NCBI GenBank assembly: GCA_963813195.1
Contig: CAWEYC010000027.1
Location: 62,001-126,000, forward strand
Origin: Roseiarcus sp963813195
Lineage (GTDB): Bacteria; Pseudomonadota; Alphaproteobacteria; Rhizobiales; Beijerinckiaceae
Direction of reading: 5' to 3'
Length of the DNA: 64,000 bases
In this document: positions 35,377-44,026 of the stretch, one piece after another
How the letters are laid out: each line of letters begins with the position of its first letter
How positions within the stretch are numbered: position 1 is the stretch's first letter
The notes under the pieces: generated by a model
What the model saw: only the letters and a program-made list of their open reading frames with translations
Told to the model about the DNA's origin: nothing
Databases searched by the model: none
Translations under genes and position numbers: made by a program

Positions 35377-37863
35377 TTAGGCCGCCTCGGCCGACCCCAT
35401 TCCATTGATCTTGCCGACGAGCGCGGAGAGGTCGGCGCGGGGCATCGCCGGGCTGAACAAAAAGCCTTGGGCCTGCGTGCAGCCTTGCAGTCGCAGAAAA
35501 TCCAATTGCTCTTGCGTCTCGACGCCTTCGGCGGTCGTGTCGATCCCCAAACTCTTGGCCAGTCCGGCGATCGCAGAGATGATCGCGATGCAATCGTCGC
35601 GTTCGGAGAGGTCCTTCACGAAAGATCGGTCGATTTTGATCTTGTCGAAGGGAAAACCTCTGAGATAGCTCAGACTCGAATATCCGGTGCCGAAGTCGTC
35701 CAGAGCGATCCTGACGCCGAAGCTGCGAATCTTATGCAACGTGGTGAGCGTGGTCTCGGTCTCGGCGAGAAGCACGCTTTCGGTGATTTCGAGTTCGAGC
35801 CGTTCGGGCGCGAGCCCCGAGTGGGCGAGCGCGCCGATCACGGTATGGACGAGACTGGGCGCGCGAAACTGAACCGCCGACAAGTTGACGGCGATCGTGA
35901 TCCCGTCTCGCCACGACGCGGCCTCGGCGCAAGCGGTTCTGAGCACCCATTCGCCGATTGAGTTGATCAGGCCGGTCGCTTCGGCGATCGGAATGAAGTC
36001 GCTGGGCGGGATCATGCCCCGGACGGGATGACGCCAGCGCAAAAGCGCCTCGAAACCGCTGACCCGATTGCCGGAAATATCGATCAGGGGTTGGTAGTGG
36101 ACCTCGAGTTCGCCCGCCGACAAAGCGCCTTTTAGGTCAGCCTCCAGAGCGCGCCGCTCCTGGGCTTTTCGGTGCATCTCTTTTTGGAAGAAGTGGTGCC
36201 GGCGGCCGCCCTCGGATTTGGCCTGGTAAAGCGCCATGTCGGCGTTCTTGAGAAGATCGTCCGCCGCCTGCCCGTCCTCAGGGAACATGGCGATGCCCAT
36301 GCTGGCCCCGATCGCGACATCCAACCCGTCGATATTGTAGGGACTCGAAAGCAGGGCGATCAACTCGGAGGCAATGTCGCCGATCTGCGAGGGCGAAGTG
36401 ACGTCGCTGAAGATCAGAGCGAATTCGTCGCCGCCGAGCCGCGCGGCCAGGTCGCCCTCGCTCAACGAGGCCTGCAACCTTTGCGCGACCATACGCAGCA
36501 GGCGATCGCCCGTGGGATGCCCAAAGGTGTCATTGACGTCCTTGAATAGATCCAGGTCTAGGCAGCAGACAGCGAGCCTTTCCTTCTTGCGGCGCCGCAG
36601 TTCGATCGCGGCGCCGAGCTGATCGCGGAAATACCCGCGGTTGCGCAGCCCGGTGAGCGCGTCGTGATGCGCGAGGTAGGCGACCTCGGCTTCGGCGCGT
36701 TTCCGCTGGGTGATGTCGACGATCGCCACCAATTTGCCGGCCCGGCCGTGGTAGACGACCTTGCGGCCGAAGTTGAGAACCTCGATTTCTCGGCCGTCGG
36801 CGCGAACGTGTCGCCAGCTTCGGTCGGACGGATCGGTCTCGCAGTCCTCGCGCCGATGGATGTCCCGCTCGTCGACGGGGCGAATTTCGTCCGCCGTCAT
36901 GGCGAGGAAGCGCTCGCGGGAATAGCCGTAATGCGCGATCGCCGCGTCGTTCACCGCCAGGAAATTTCGGGTCTCTACGTCGACGATCCACATCGGCATC
37001 GGATTGGAATCGAACAGCAGTCGGTAGGACTCCTCCCTGAGCTTCAGCGCAGTTACGTCCGTTAATGACGCACAGACGAGGTCGCCCATCTGAGTGAGGC
37101 TGACGCCGAGATGGATCGTTTCTCCGCGCGACCGCGTCGTGAGCTCGAAGCGTTCCTGGTCGCCATTTCCTTCAAGCAATCGATAGAGTCGCTGAATCAC
37201 ATCGTCCGAGTTGAACGCGTGCTCGCCTTCGCTTAGCCGTCGCCATCGCAGACGCTCAGCGCTCTGGCCGAGCAATTTCGTGGCGCCGGCGTTGAGATCG
37301 ATGATCTGAAAGTCGATTGGTCGCCGGTTCTCGTCGCGGATCGCGGCGAGTGCGATCACGCCTTCATCACTCGAGTGGAACATCGCGTCGACCAGGCTGT
37401 ATCGGGGGCCGCGTTCTCCGATATAGACCGCGATGAAGGGTGGGCCCCACCGGTTGGTCAGGGGCAGTGCGAGGACGTCGTAGCACTGGACATAGCCATT
37501 GCGCGCGAAATAGGCCTCCGTCAGGTGCGGAGCGCGATTCCGGTTGGCGCATTGCGCCGCGTTCGACAGCGCCCAGGCAAAATCCGGCTCGAGTTGGGAA
37601 AGCCGAACGTCCCTTTCGGCGCCTTCGATCCAGCGCTCGACGTTGCGGCCGATGCGGTGAATGTTCCAGTCTTCGGCATCGCTGGTGAGAAGGACGATGT
37701 TGTCGTCGATGCGACCGAGGTTGCCGAGCAACAGCTCTTCGTACGGTGGCAGCCCCTCGCCATTCGGGCGCGCGACGCGCCATCGCCGGCGGAGATCGGC
37801 GATGTCCTTCGGCTCGAAGACAGGCGCGAACTTGAGTGGTTCTTGGGGCGCCGTAACGTTCAT
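35377..37863 (-). CDS. PAS-GGDEF-EAL cyclic-di-GMP signalling protein
   Basis: An 828-residue cytoplasmic protein without membrane helices. An unrecognised N-terminal sensory region (1-160) is followed by a PAS-like segment (about 165-275), a PAS domain (about 280-395, LLFDSNPMPMWIVDVETRNF), a GGDEF domain (about 400-560) with intact GGDEF, and an EAL domain (about 575-820) with FEALLRW, ITESVL, DDFGTGYSSL and EGVET. Both catalytic signatures look complete. The RxxD product-inhibition site before GGDEF is replaced by SEGD. It may make or degrade c-di-GMP depending on its signal. Single gene, convergent with the adaptor gene. Confidence 0.93.
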   Translation of the reverse strand: MNVTAPQEPLKFAPVFEPKDIADLRRRWRVARPNGEGLPPYEELLLGNLGRIDDNIVLLTSDAEDWNIHRIGRNVERWIEGAERDVRLSQLEPDFAWALSNAAQCANRNRAPHLTEAYFARNGYVQCYDVLALPLTNRWGPPFIAVYIGERGPRYSLVDAMFHSSDEGVIALAAIRDENRRPIDFQIIDLNAGATKLLGQSAERLRWRRLSEGEHAFNSDDVIQRLYRLLEGNGDQERFELTTRSRGETIHLGVSLTQMGDLVCASLTDVTALKLREESYRLLFDSNPMPMWIVDVETRNFLAVNDAAIAHYGYSRERFLAMTADEIRPVDERDIHRREDCETDPSDRSWRHVRADGREIEVLNFGRKVVYHGRAGKLVAIVDITQRKRAEAEVAYLAHHDALTGLRNRGYFRDQLGAAIELRRRKKERLAVCCLDLDLFKDVNDTFGHPTGDRLLRMVAQRLQASLSEGDLAARLGGDEFALIFSDVTSPSQIGDIASELIALLSSPYNIDGLDVAIGASMGIAMFPEDGQAADDLLKNADMALYQAKSEGGRRHHFFQKEMHRKAQERRALEADLKGALSAGELEVHYQPLIDISGNRVSGFEALLRWRHPVRGMIPPSDFIPIAEATGLINSIGEWVLRTACAEAASWRDGITIAVNLSAVQFRAPSLVHTVIGALAHSGLAPERLELEITESVLLAETETTLTTLHKIRSFGVRIALDDFGTGYSSLSYLRGFPFDKIKIDRSFVKDLSERDDCIAIISAIAGLAKSLGIDTTAEGVETQEQLDFLRLQGCTQAQGFLFSPAMPRADLSALVGKINGMGSAEAA

Positions 37864-38087
37864 TGGGGTCTCGCCGCTCTGGACTGGCGGCCGGAATCAA
37901 CACGCCCCGAGTAAACGTTTGCTAAATTAGCGCGGAACAAAGGCGGTATGACAATTTCATGAAAGTATAACATTAACTGATCGTTGTGCCGGATCGCCGC
38001 GCTGCGCACGATACGGAATTCTCGTCCCGGCCCTTGGGGTAGCTGGGCCGGTTCGCGCCGTTGGCGCGGCCACCCGGCAGGTCGCTC

Positions 38088-38654
38088 TCAGGGCTCCAGT
38101 TCGCTATCCCAATAGAGATAGTCCATCCAGGAACTATGGAGGTAGTTGGGCGGGAACAGTCGGCCGTTTTGATGCAGATCGTGCACCGTCGGCTGATAGG
38201 GCTCGCACGCCGGCCACATCCGCGCGACCGACGGCAGCAGATCTGCCTTTTTGAGATTGCAGACGGAACAGGCCGCGACGACGTTCTCCCAACTGGTCAC
38301 GCCGCCCTTGGAGCGAGGAATGACGTGGTCGAAGGTGAGATCCTCGCGTTCGCCGCAGTATTGGCACGTGAAGCGGTCGCGCAGGAACACATTGAACCGC
38401 GTGAAGGCGGGAAATCGCGAAGGTTTGACGTAGCTCTTGAGCGAGACGACCGACGGCAGGCGCATCTCGAAGGACGGGCTGCGCACCAAGGTATCGTATT
38501 GCGAGACGATGTTCACGCGATCGAGAAACACCGCTTTGATCGCATCCTGCCAGCACCAAATCGAAAGCGGGTAATAACTCAGGGGACGAAAGTCCGCGTT
38601 GAGCACCAAGGCCGGACACGTCTCCGGCGACACCGCCTGAACATGAATCGTCAA
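38088..38654 (-). CDS. HNH endonuclease family protein
   Basis: An HNH protein of 188 residues with two CxxC pairs (CQYCGERED and CSVCNLKK) around FDHVIPRSKGGVTSWENVV, the zinc-stabilised HNH fold. The N-terminal ALVLNADFRPLSYYPLS is the standard opening of a widely conserved alphaproteobacterial HNH family of unknown role. I start it at TTG 38654 because GGAG lies seven bases upstream and family members begin near there; ATG 38711 adds 19 residues but has no ribosome-binding site. Confidence 0.85.
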   Translation of the reverse strand: MTIHVQAVSPETCPALVLNADFRPLSYYPLSIWCWQDAIKAVFLDRVNIVSQYDTLVRSPSFEMRLPSVVSLKSYVKPSRFPAFTRFNVFLRDRFTCQYCGEREDLTFDHVIPRSKGGVTSWENVVAACSVCNLKKADLLPSVARMWPACEPYQPTVHDLHQNGRLFPPNYLHSSWMDYLYWDSELEP

Positions 38655-38770
38655 GAAGACGCTCCGTTCCCCCGCGCGTTGGATCGTCGGACCGAATCCG
38701 ACGATGCCCATAGTCTATAGTGAGCATGACGCCCTTGTGAAGGGCAGTCGCTCTTGCCGCCCCCTCGTCG

Positions 38771-39196
38771 TCAGCTCGCCGCCGCTTCGATAGCCGCCAT
38801 GTCCGCGTCGGAAAGACCGAAATGGTGGCCGATTTCATGGATCAGAACATGGGTAACGACGGCGCCCAGCGTCTCCTCTCCCTCGCACCAGAAATCGAGC
38901 AGCGGTCGCCGGTAGAGCCAGATCATGTTCGGCATCGCGCCGGTTTCCTCGATTGCCGGCCGAATCGGCAGGCCGCGACCGCGAAAGAGCCCCAACAAGT
39001 CGAATTCGCTCTCAGCGCCCATTTCGTCGAGCGTTTCGTCGTCGGGAAAATCGACGACCTGGATCACGAGACCTTCGCAGAGTCGACGAAACGAAGCCGG
39101 CAATTGTGCGAAGGCCGCCTCGGCGAGGGCGTCGATATCGGCAGCGCTCGGAGCGCGCATCGCCCCGAGCGCGGAATGGGTGGGCAAGTCGGTCAT
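38771..39196 (-). CDS. Small zincin-type metallopeptidase
   Basis: A 141-residue protein of the minimal metallopeptidase family (zincin_1, PF06262). The zinc motif HEIGHHFGLSD lies near the C-terminus and LLGLFRG and MIWLYRRPLLD are family landmarks. It has no signal peptide, so it should be cytoplasmic; its substrate is unknown. The start is ATG 39196 (MTDLPTHSA), with AAAGG upstream; a longer frame is not supported. Divergent from a small membrane protein. Confidence 0.88.
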   Translation of the reverse strand: MTDLPTHSALGAMRAPSAADIDALAEAAFAQLPASFRRLCEGLVIQVVDFPDDETLDEMGAESEFDLLGLFRGRGLPIRPAIEETGAMPNMIWLYRRPLLDFWCEGEETLGAVVTHVLIHEIGHHFGLSDADMAAIEAAAS

Positions 39197-39285
39197 GGCG
39201 AATTGGCCTTTCCCGGTCGACGGCGCGGAACCTTTGCAACGGCGGACCGTAATATCAAACACGACACAAGCTTCTGGAGCCGCCC

Positions 39286-39555
39286 ATGTCAAACGCGATC
39301 CGCGTCCCGGCCGACGAAGTCGGCTTCCGCCTCGACGCCTCGACGGCGCGCCGGCAGTTTACGCTCTCGCTCTGCGCCTTCCTGGGCTTCCTGGCCTTAG
39401 CGGCGATGACCAGCCTGCAGCCGGCGCGCACCGCCGCCGACGCGCCGAGCTCGCGCCACGGCCAGGTCAGCGCGCCCGAATTCGTGGCGCCACCCGCTGG
39501 CGTCGTCCAGCTTCGACAGGCCATGGCGGCCGGCGCCGCTGTGAGCGCCGACTAG
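39286..39555 (+). CDS. Small single-span membrane protein, hypothetical
   Basis: An 89-residue protein with one strong hydrophobic helix (about 25-43, FTLSLCAFLGFLALAAM) after a short cytoplasmic N-terminus, and a Pro/Ala-rich tail likely in the periplasm. The coding pattern differs from that of shadow frames. I do not recognise a family. It lies 89 bases from the divergent metallopeptidase start, and its stop overlaps the end of the convergent cyclic-nucleotide-binding gene by four bases. Confidence 0.6.
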   Translation: MSNAIRVPADEVGFRLDASTARRQFTLSLCAFLGFLALAAMTSLQPARTAADAPSSRHGQVSAPEFVAPPAGVVQLRQAMAAGAAVSAD

Positions 39556-39995
39556 CTCTCGAACGCCCGCGCGCGGACCTCTTCGAGCCGTTCGAGCAGG
39601 TCGCGGGTGCGCGCAGCGGCGTCGGCGCGGATTTTCGCCGCCGCCTGCGGAAATTCGGAAAGGACGCGGCGAAACACATCGCCGGGGATGCGCAGCGCCA
39701 TGGAATCCTCGGCGGCGCGCGCACTGGCCCGGCGCTGGACGTCGGTTATGAGCGCCGTCTCGCCAATCAACGCATCGGATTCGGCCCGGCGCTCGGCCCC
39801 ACGGGCGATGAGATTGATCGCCCCCGACAACACGAAATAGGCGGCGTCCGCCGGCTCGCCCTCGACGAACAGCGTCTCGCCGGTCTTCAGAACTTTTCTG
39901 CTGCACGAGAAAGCGATGAGTTGCAGCGCCTCGCGCGGCAGGAGATTGAAGGGTCGCGTGCGACCCATTCTCCTGACGTCCGCCTCGAGGGTCAT
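39552..39995 (-). CDS. Cyclic nucleotide-binding domain protein
   Basis: A 147-residue protein that is essentially one cAMP-binding-like beta-roll: FNLLPREALQLIAF, GETLFVEGEPADAAYFVLSGAINLI and the phosphate-cassette-like segment around IGETALI. There is no DNA-binding helix-turn-helix, so it is not a Crp/Fnr activator; the C-terminus is a short helical region. The start is ATG 39995 (MTLEADVRRMG). It lies 23 bases after the response regulator on the same strand and probably forms an operon with it. Confidence 0.85.
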   Translation of the reverse strand: MTLEADVRRMGRTRPFNLLPREALQLIAFSCSRKVLKTGETLFVEGEPADAAYFVLSGAINLIARGAERRAESDALIGETALITDVQRRASARAAEDSMALRIPGDVFRRVLSEFPQAAAKIRADAAARTRDLLERLEEVRARAFES

Positions 39996-40018
39996 CGCGC
40001 GTGCTCCGGTTGCCTCTC

Positions 40019-40705
40019 TCACGACAATAGCTTGTAGCCGCCCCCGTCGGTGACGAGAAGTCGGGCGTCGGCCGGATCGTCCTCGATCTTCTGCCGCAGC
40101 CGGTAGATGTGCGTCTCCAGCGTATGCGTCGTGACGCTGGCGTTGTAGCCCCAAACGTCGCGCAGCAGGGTTTCGCGCGGCACCGCCTGTCGTTCGGCGC
40201 GATGGAGAAAGCGCAGGATCGCGGCCTCTTTCTCCGTCAGGCGCAATTTGGCGCCTTTGGCGTCGACGAGATTCTTGGTCGCCGGACGAAAAACGTAAGG
40301 CCCGATCTGGAATTCGGCGTCCTCGCTCGCCTCGTGCTGGCGTAATTGCACGCGAATGCGCGCCAGCAACACTGCGAAACGGAACGGCTTGGCGACATAG
40401 TCGTTCGCCCCCAACTCGAGGCCGATCACCGTGTCGGCGTCCGAGTCGCGCGCCGTGAGCATGATGATCGGGCGTTTGAAACCGCCCGCGCGCAGCAGGC
40501 GCACGGCTTCGCGGCCGTCCAAATCGGGCAGGCCCACATCCATGATGACGAGATCGGGCGCGGCGCTTTCGACCGCGAGACGGGCGGCGCCGGCGTCCGC
40601 GGCTTCGGACACCTTGAATTCGGAGTGCAGCGCCAATTGCTCGCTCAGCGCCTGGCGCAAATCGGCGTCGTCGTCGACGATCAGGATTTGGCGCGTCTGG
40701 GTCAT
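40019..40705 (-). CDS. OmpR-family response regulator
   Basis: A 228-residue two-component regulator. Receiver domain: acidic pair D11-D12/D13, phospho-acceptor Asp56 in VIMDVGLPD, Thr/Ser region MLTAR, Lys106 in YVAKPF. C-terminal winged-helix DNA-binding domain: LTEKEAAILRFL, TLLRDVWGY, THTLETHIYRLRQKIE. No histidine kinase gene is adjacent, so it is an orphan within this window. Followed by the cyclic nucleotide-binding protein, suggesting joint signalling input. Confidence 0.93.
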   Translation of the reverse strand: MTQTRQILIVDDDADLRQALSEQLALHSEFKVSEAADAGAARLAVESAAPDLVIMDVGLPDLDGREAVRLLRAGGFKRPIIMLTARDSDADTVIGLELGANDYVAKPFRFAVLLARIRVQLRQHEASEDAEFQIGPYVFRPATKNLVDAKGAKLRLTEKEAAILRFLHRAERQAVPRETLLRDVWGYNASVTTHTLETHIYRLRQKIEDDPADARLLVTDGGGYKLLS

Positions 40706-40863
40706 GGAATCGCGTCTCTACTCAGTCAGGGGTTGGCCAATATAGTGCTTTTGCGCCAGCGAAGCGACTGATGCCGCCTTCTTGCCGCGCTTTCGTTCAT
40801 CTTCCGGTCAGCATCGATCCGCATAATCGCGTCCGCTGGGGAGCGCAATCGACGGAGTAGGCG

Positions 40864-42354
40864 ATGTCAGCCGCCGATTCGACATGGTTCCTCGCTTTCA
40901 ATCGTTTTGGCCTCGGCGCCAGGCCCGGCTCGCAAATGCTCTCGGGCGATCCGCGTCAAGCGTTAGCGAACGAACTCGCGACACCCGGCGGCGCGCGCCT
41001 CTTCGACGATTCCCTGCCGGGCACGCCGCAGATTCTGCAGGCGGTCTATGCCGACCAATTGCGGCGCAAAATGGAGCGAGATCGCGCGAACGAGGTCAAA
41101 CTCGCCGCGCTCGCGATGCCCGCACCCAATGTCGCGCCCCAGATTTCGCCCGACGCCGCAGCCGCGCCTCCCGTGGCGCCGAACGCCACACCCGCACCGT
41201 CGACGGCGGGTTCTATGGCGCCGATGATGAAGCCAGAACCGCCGCCCGAGCAGAAATTCTTTCGCGCGGACGCACAGGCGCGCCTCGCGCAGGCCTGCGC
41301 CGCGCCAATCGGATTCCTCGAGCGGCTGGTCGCGTTCTGGTCCAATCACTTCTGCGTGTCCGTCGCCAAAAGCAATATCGGCCGCGCCGCGGCAGGCGCG
41401 TTTGAGCGCGAGGCGATCCGTCCCCATGTCCTGGGGCGCTTTACCGACATGCTCGAAGCGGTCGAGCAGCACCCGGTGATGCTCAACTTCCTCGACAACG
41501 CGCAATCCGTCGGCCCGAACTCCAAGGCCGGGCGGAATCGCCGGGCGGGTCTCAACGAGAATCTGGCGCGCGAAATTCTCGAACTGCACACGATGGGCGT
41601 CGGTTCGGGTTACAGCCAAGGCGACGTCACCCAGTTCGCCAATATTCTCACGGGATGGACGATCGTCGGACGCGAGGGCAAGCTCGGCGAGCCCGGGACC
41701 TTCGTCTTCAACGCCAATGCGCATGAGCCAGGTCCGGCGACGCTGCTGGGGCGCGCTTACGCAGAGGAGGGAGTCGCGCAGGGCGAGGCGGCGCTGGCCG
41801 ACCTCGCGCGCGAGGACGCCACGGCGAACCACATCGCGCAGAAATTCGCCCGCCATTTCGTCGCCGATTCGCCCGATCCCGGGCTCGTGCGGCGCTTGGC
41901 CGACGTCTATCGCCGAACGAACGGCGATCTTGGCGCGCTCGCCCGTGCGCTCGTCGCCGACCCCGTCGCTTGGAGCGCGCCGCCAACGAAAATCCGCAAT
42001 CCCTGGGAGTTGACGATCGCGTCCTACCGAGCGTTTTCGCGCTCGCCGAGCGATCCCGGACCCGCATTGAATTCGCTCAATCTCCTCGGCATGCCGCTCT
42101 GGCGGCCCAGCGGCCCGAACGGCTTCAGTGACAACAGTTCCGACTGGGCTTCGCCGGAGGGCGTCAAGATGCGTCTGGAGCTCGCGACCCAATTCGCTCG
42201 CCAGGTCAAGGACGCGCCGCGCCCGCTCGCGCTGGTCGACGATATTTTGGGGCCGGGCGTTTCGACGGCGACGCGCGAGGCGGTCATGCGCGCCGAAAGC
42301 GAAGAGCAGGCGTACGCGCTGCTCATCATGTCGCCGGATTTTCAGAGGAGGTAA
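40864..42354 (+). CDS. DUF1800 domain protein
   Basis: A 496-residue DUF1800 protein: opening FNRFGLGARPG, the central RLVAFWSNHFCVS and RAGLNENLAREILELHTMGVGSGYSQGDV signatures, and the C-terminal FARQVKDAPRPLALVDDI. A Pro/Ala-rich insert occupies about residues 78-125. The biochemical role is unknown. It is nearly always followed by a DUF1501 gene, as here (three-base gap), so the two proteins probably act together in export or envelope biology. GGAG precedes the ATG. Confidence 0.92.
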   Translation: MSAADSTWFLAFNRFGLGARPGSQMLSGDPRQALANELATPGGARLFDDSLPGTPQILQAVYADQLRRKMERDRANEVKLAALAMPAPNVAPQISPDAAAAPPVAPNATPAPSTAGSMAPMMKPEPPPEQKFFRADAQARLAQACAAPIGFLERLVAFWSNHFCVSVAKSNIGRAAAGAFEREAIRPHVLGRFTDMLEAVEQHPVMLNFLDNAQSVGPNSKAGRNRRAGLNENLAREILELHTMGVGSGYSQGDVTQFANILTGWTIVGREGKLGEPGTFVFNANAHEPGPATLLGRAYAEEGVAQGEAALADLAREDATANHIAQKFARHFVADSPDPGLVRRLADVYRRTNGDLGALARALVADPVAWSAPPTKIRNPWELTIASYRAFSRSPSDPGPALNSLNLLGMPLWRPSGPNGFSDNSSDWASPEGVKMRLELATQFARQVKDAPRPLALVDDILGPGVSTATREAVMRAESEEQAYALLIMSPDFQRR

Positions 42355-42357
42355 GCC

Positions 42358-43581
42358 ATGCCGGTATTCATCCCGCCGCTTTCGCGCCGCGCTCTGCTCG
42401 GCGTCGCCGGCGCGACTTTCGCCTCGGCTGCGATCCCGCGCTGGGCGAGCGCGGCAGGCTCGCGCGATCCGCGCCTCGTCGTCGTCATCTTGCGTGGCGC
42501 GCTTGATGGCCTTTCGGCCGTCGCCCCGATCGGCGACCCTGACTACGCCGACCTGCATGGCGCGCTCGCGCTGCAATGGGACGGCGAACATCCGGCGCTC
42601 AGGCTCGACAACTTTTTCGGCCTGAACCCGTCGATGACGAATTTCGCCCGCCTCTACGACGCCAAGCAGGCGCTCGTCGTCCACGCGGCGGCGACGAATT
42701 ACCGCGAGCGGTCACATTTCGACGGCCAGGACGTGCTCGAAAGCGGCATACCGGCGCCAGGACATGTCGAGAGCGGCTGGCTCAATCGCGCCGTGGCGGC
42801 GCTGCCGAAAGGCGAGCGCGTCGCCGCTGCCGGGGCGCTCGCGGTCGGCGCCACGGCGCCGCTCGTCGTGCGCGGCCCCGCGCCGATCCTTGGCTGGGCG
42901 CCGTCTGGCCTGACGGCGCCGACCGACGATCTCATCGCGCGGCTGACCGATCTTTATGCCCACGCCGATCCCGCGCTCGCCAGGGCTCTGCAAGCCGGGC
43001 TCGACGCCGACCGCATGGCGACGAAGAACGGGATGGATTCCCTCAAGCCCGGCGGCGACATCGCCCTGGCGATGCGCAAGGCGGCGGAGGGCGCGGCGCG
43101 GTTGATGAACGCCGACGATGGCCCGCGGATCGCCGCGCTGGCGGTCGACGGCTGGGACACCCACGCCAACGAGGGCGGCGCGACGGGACGGCTCGCCCTA
43201 TTGCTCGGCGGCCTCGACGGCGTCTTTGCTCAGTTCGAGAGCGAACTCGGGCCGCGCTGGAAGGACACGGTGGTGGTCGCGATCACCGAATTCGGCCGCA
43301 CCGCGCATATCAATGGCACGGTCGGCACCGACCACGGCACCGCGACGGTCGCCTTTCTTGCTGGCGGCGCACTGGCGGGCGGACGCGTCGTCGCCGATTG
43401 GCCCGGCCTGAAGGCCGCCGATCTCTACGAGCAGCGAGACCTCAAGCCGACGACGGACCTGCGCGCCGTGCTGAAGGGGGTGCTCGCCGACCACCTGGGG
43501 CTATCGGCCGAGGCGCTCGCGCGATCGGTGTTCCCCGATACTATCGGTGTGACGCCGATGAAAGGCCTGATCGCGGCCTGA
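42358..43581 (+). CDS. DUF1501 domain protein, Tat-exported
   Basis: A 407-residue DUF1501 protein, an alkaline-phosphatase/sulfatase-like fold. The N-terminus has a twin-arginine signal (SRRALLGVAGATFA), so the folded protein should go to the periplasm. ILRGALDGLSAV, GWDTHANEGG, ITEFGRT and DHGTATVAFLAGG are family landmarks and hold probable metal ligands. AGGAGG before ATG 42358 gives strong translation right after the DUF1800 stop. Substrate unknown. Confidence 0.92.
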   Translation: MPVFIPPLSRRALLGVAGATFASAAIPRWASAAGSRDPRLVVVILRGALDGLSAVAPIGDPDYADLHGALALQWDGEHPALRLDNFFGLNPSMTNFARLYDAKQALVVHAAATNYRERSHFDGQDVLESGIPAPGHVESGWLNRAVAALPKGERVAAAGALAVGATAPLVVRGPAPILGWAPSGLTAPTDDLIARLTDLYAHADPALARALQAGLDADRMATKNGMDSLKPGGDIALAMRKAAEGAARLMNADDGPRIAALAVDGWDTHANEGGATGRLALLLGGLDGVFAQFESELGPRWKDTVVVAITEFGRTAHINGTVGTDHGTATVAFLAGGALAGGRVVADWPGLKAADLYEQRDLKPTTDLRAVLKGVLADHLGLSAEALARSVFPDTIGVTPMKGLIAA

Positions 43582-43652
43582 TGCAATAGCCGTGCAATTC
43601 GCTGCAAGGACAGCGTTCGGAGTTTTAGTCAAACGTAATAAGGGTGGCTGCC

Positions 43653-43904
43653 GTGTCCCTCGTCAACATACTTGATGCCAAAACCCATCTTTCGCGGCTC
43701 GTAGAGGAACTCGAGAGCGGCGCGACGAGCGAAATCATCATCGCTCGAGACGGCAAGCCCGCGGCTCGGCTAGTCCCGATTGAAGCGCCGCCGCGGGTCG
43801 GGAGGCGTTTGGGGACGCTCGAAGGTCAGTATCCTTCCTCGTCGCAGGAGGGGTTCGACGCCGACAACGCTTGGGTCGCGCAACGTTTTCGAGGGGACGT
43901 GTGA
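43653..43904 (+). CDS. Phd/YefM-family antitoxin
   Basis: An 83-residue antitoxin: the N-terminal DNA-binding half MSLVNILDAKTHLSRLVEEL and the IIIARDGKPAARLVPIE strand are typical of the Phd/YefM group that pairs with VapC/PIN toxins. GTG 43653 is preferred because AAGGG lies eight bases upstream; GTG 43644 would add three residues. The stop overlaps a GTG that opens a PIN-toxin-like reading frame which ends after 15 codons, so the antitoxin is now an orphan. Confidence 0.9.
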   Translation: MSLVNILDAKTHLSRLVEELESGATSEIIIARDGKPAARLVPIEAPPRVGRRLGTLEGQYPSSSQEGFDADNAWVAQRFRGDV

Positions 43905-43948
43905 GACTACTCCTGAACACGCGGACTGCGATCTGGGGCGCTGACTGA
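43901..43948 (+). pseudogene. Decayed VapC/PIN toxin remnant
   Basis: A GTG overlapping the antitoxin stop by four bases (GTGA) starts a frame reading MRLLLNTRTAIWGAD and then TGA. Functional VapC toxins paired with Phd-type antitoxins begin MRLLLDTHxxxW: the start position, spacing and Trp match, but the catalytic Asp6 is Asn, His8 is Arg, and the remaining ~110 codons are gone. About 30 bases later comes the glnA terminator. This is the stump of a deleted toxin gene. Confidence 0.8.
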
Positions 43949-43976
43949 CGCGAGGCGCGATGGCGCCGCGCCAACG

Positions 43977-44001
43977 AAAAAGGGCGCCCTCTCGGCCGCC
44001 C
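43977..44001 (-). terminator. Intrinsic terminator of glnA
   Basis: On the leftward strand, GGGCGGCC, a four-base loop and GGGCGCCC pair at seven of eight positions and are followed directly by five Ts. It lies 25 bases after the glnA stop, the expected position for a Rho-independent terminator. Confidence 0.85.
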
Positions 44002-44026
44002 CTTCCTTCCCCCGAGGTCTGTCCCC

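Noticed and set aside
40963..42684. A 573-codon leftward frame over the DUF1800/DUF1501 genes
   Set aside because: Antisense shadow without recognisable features; it crosses the boundary of two real genes.
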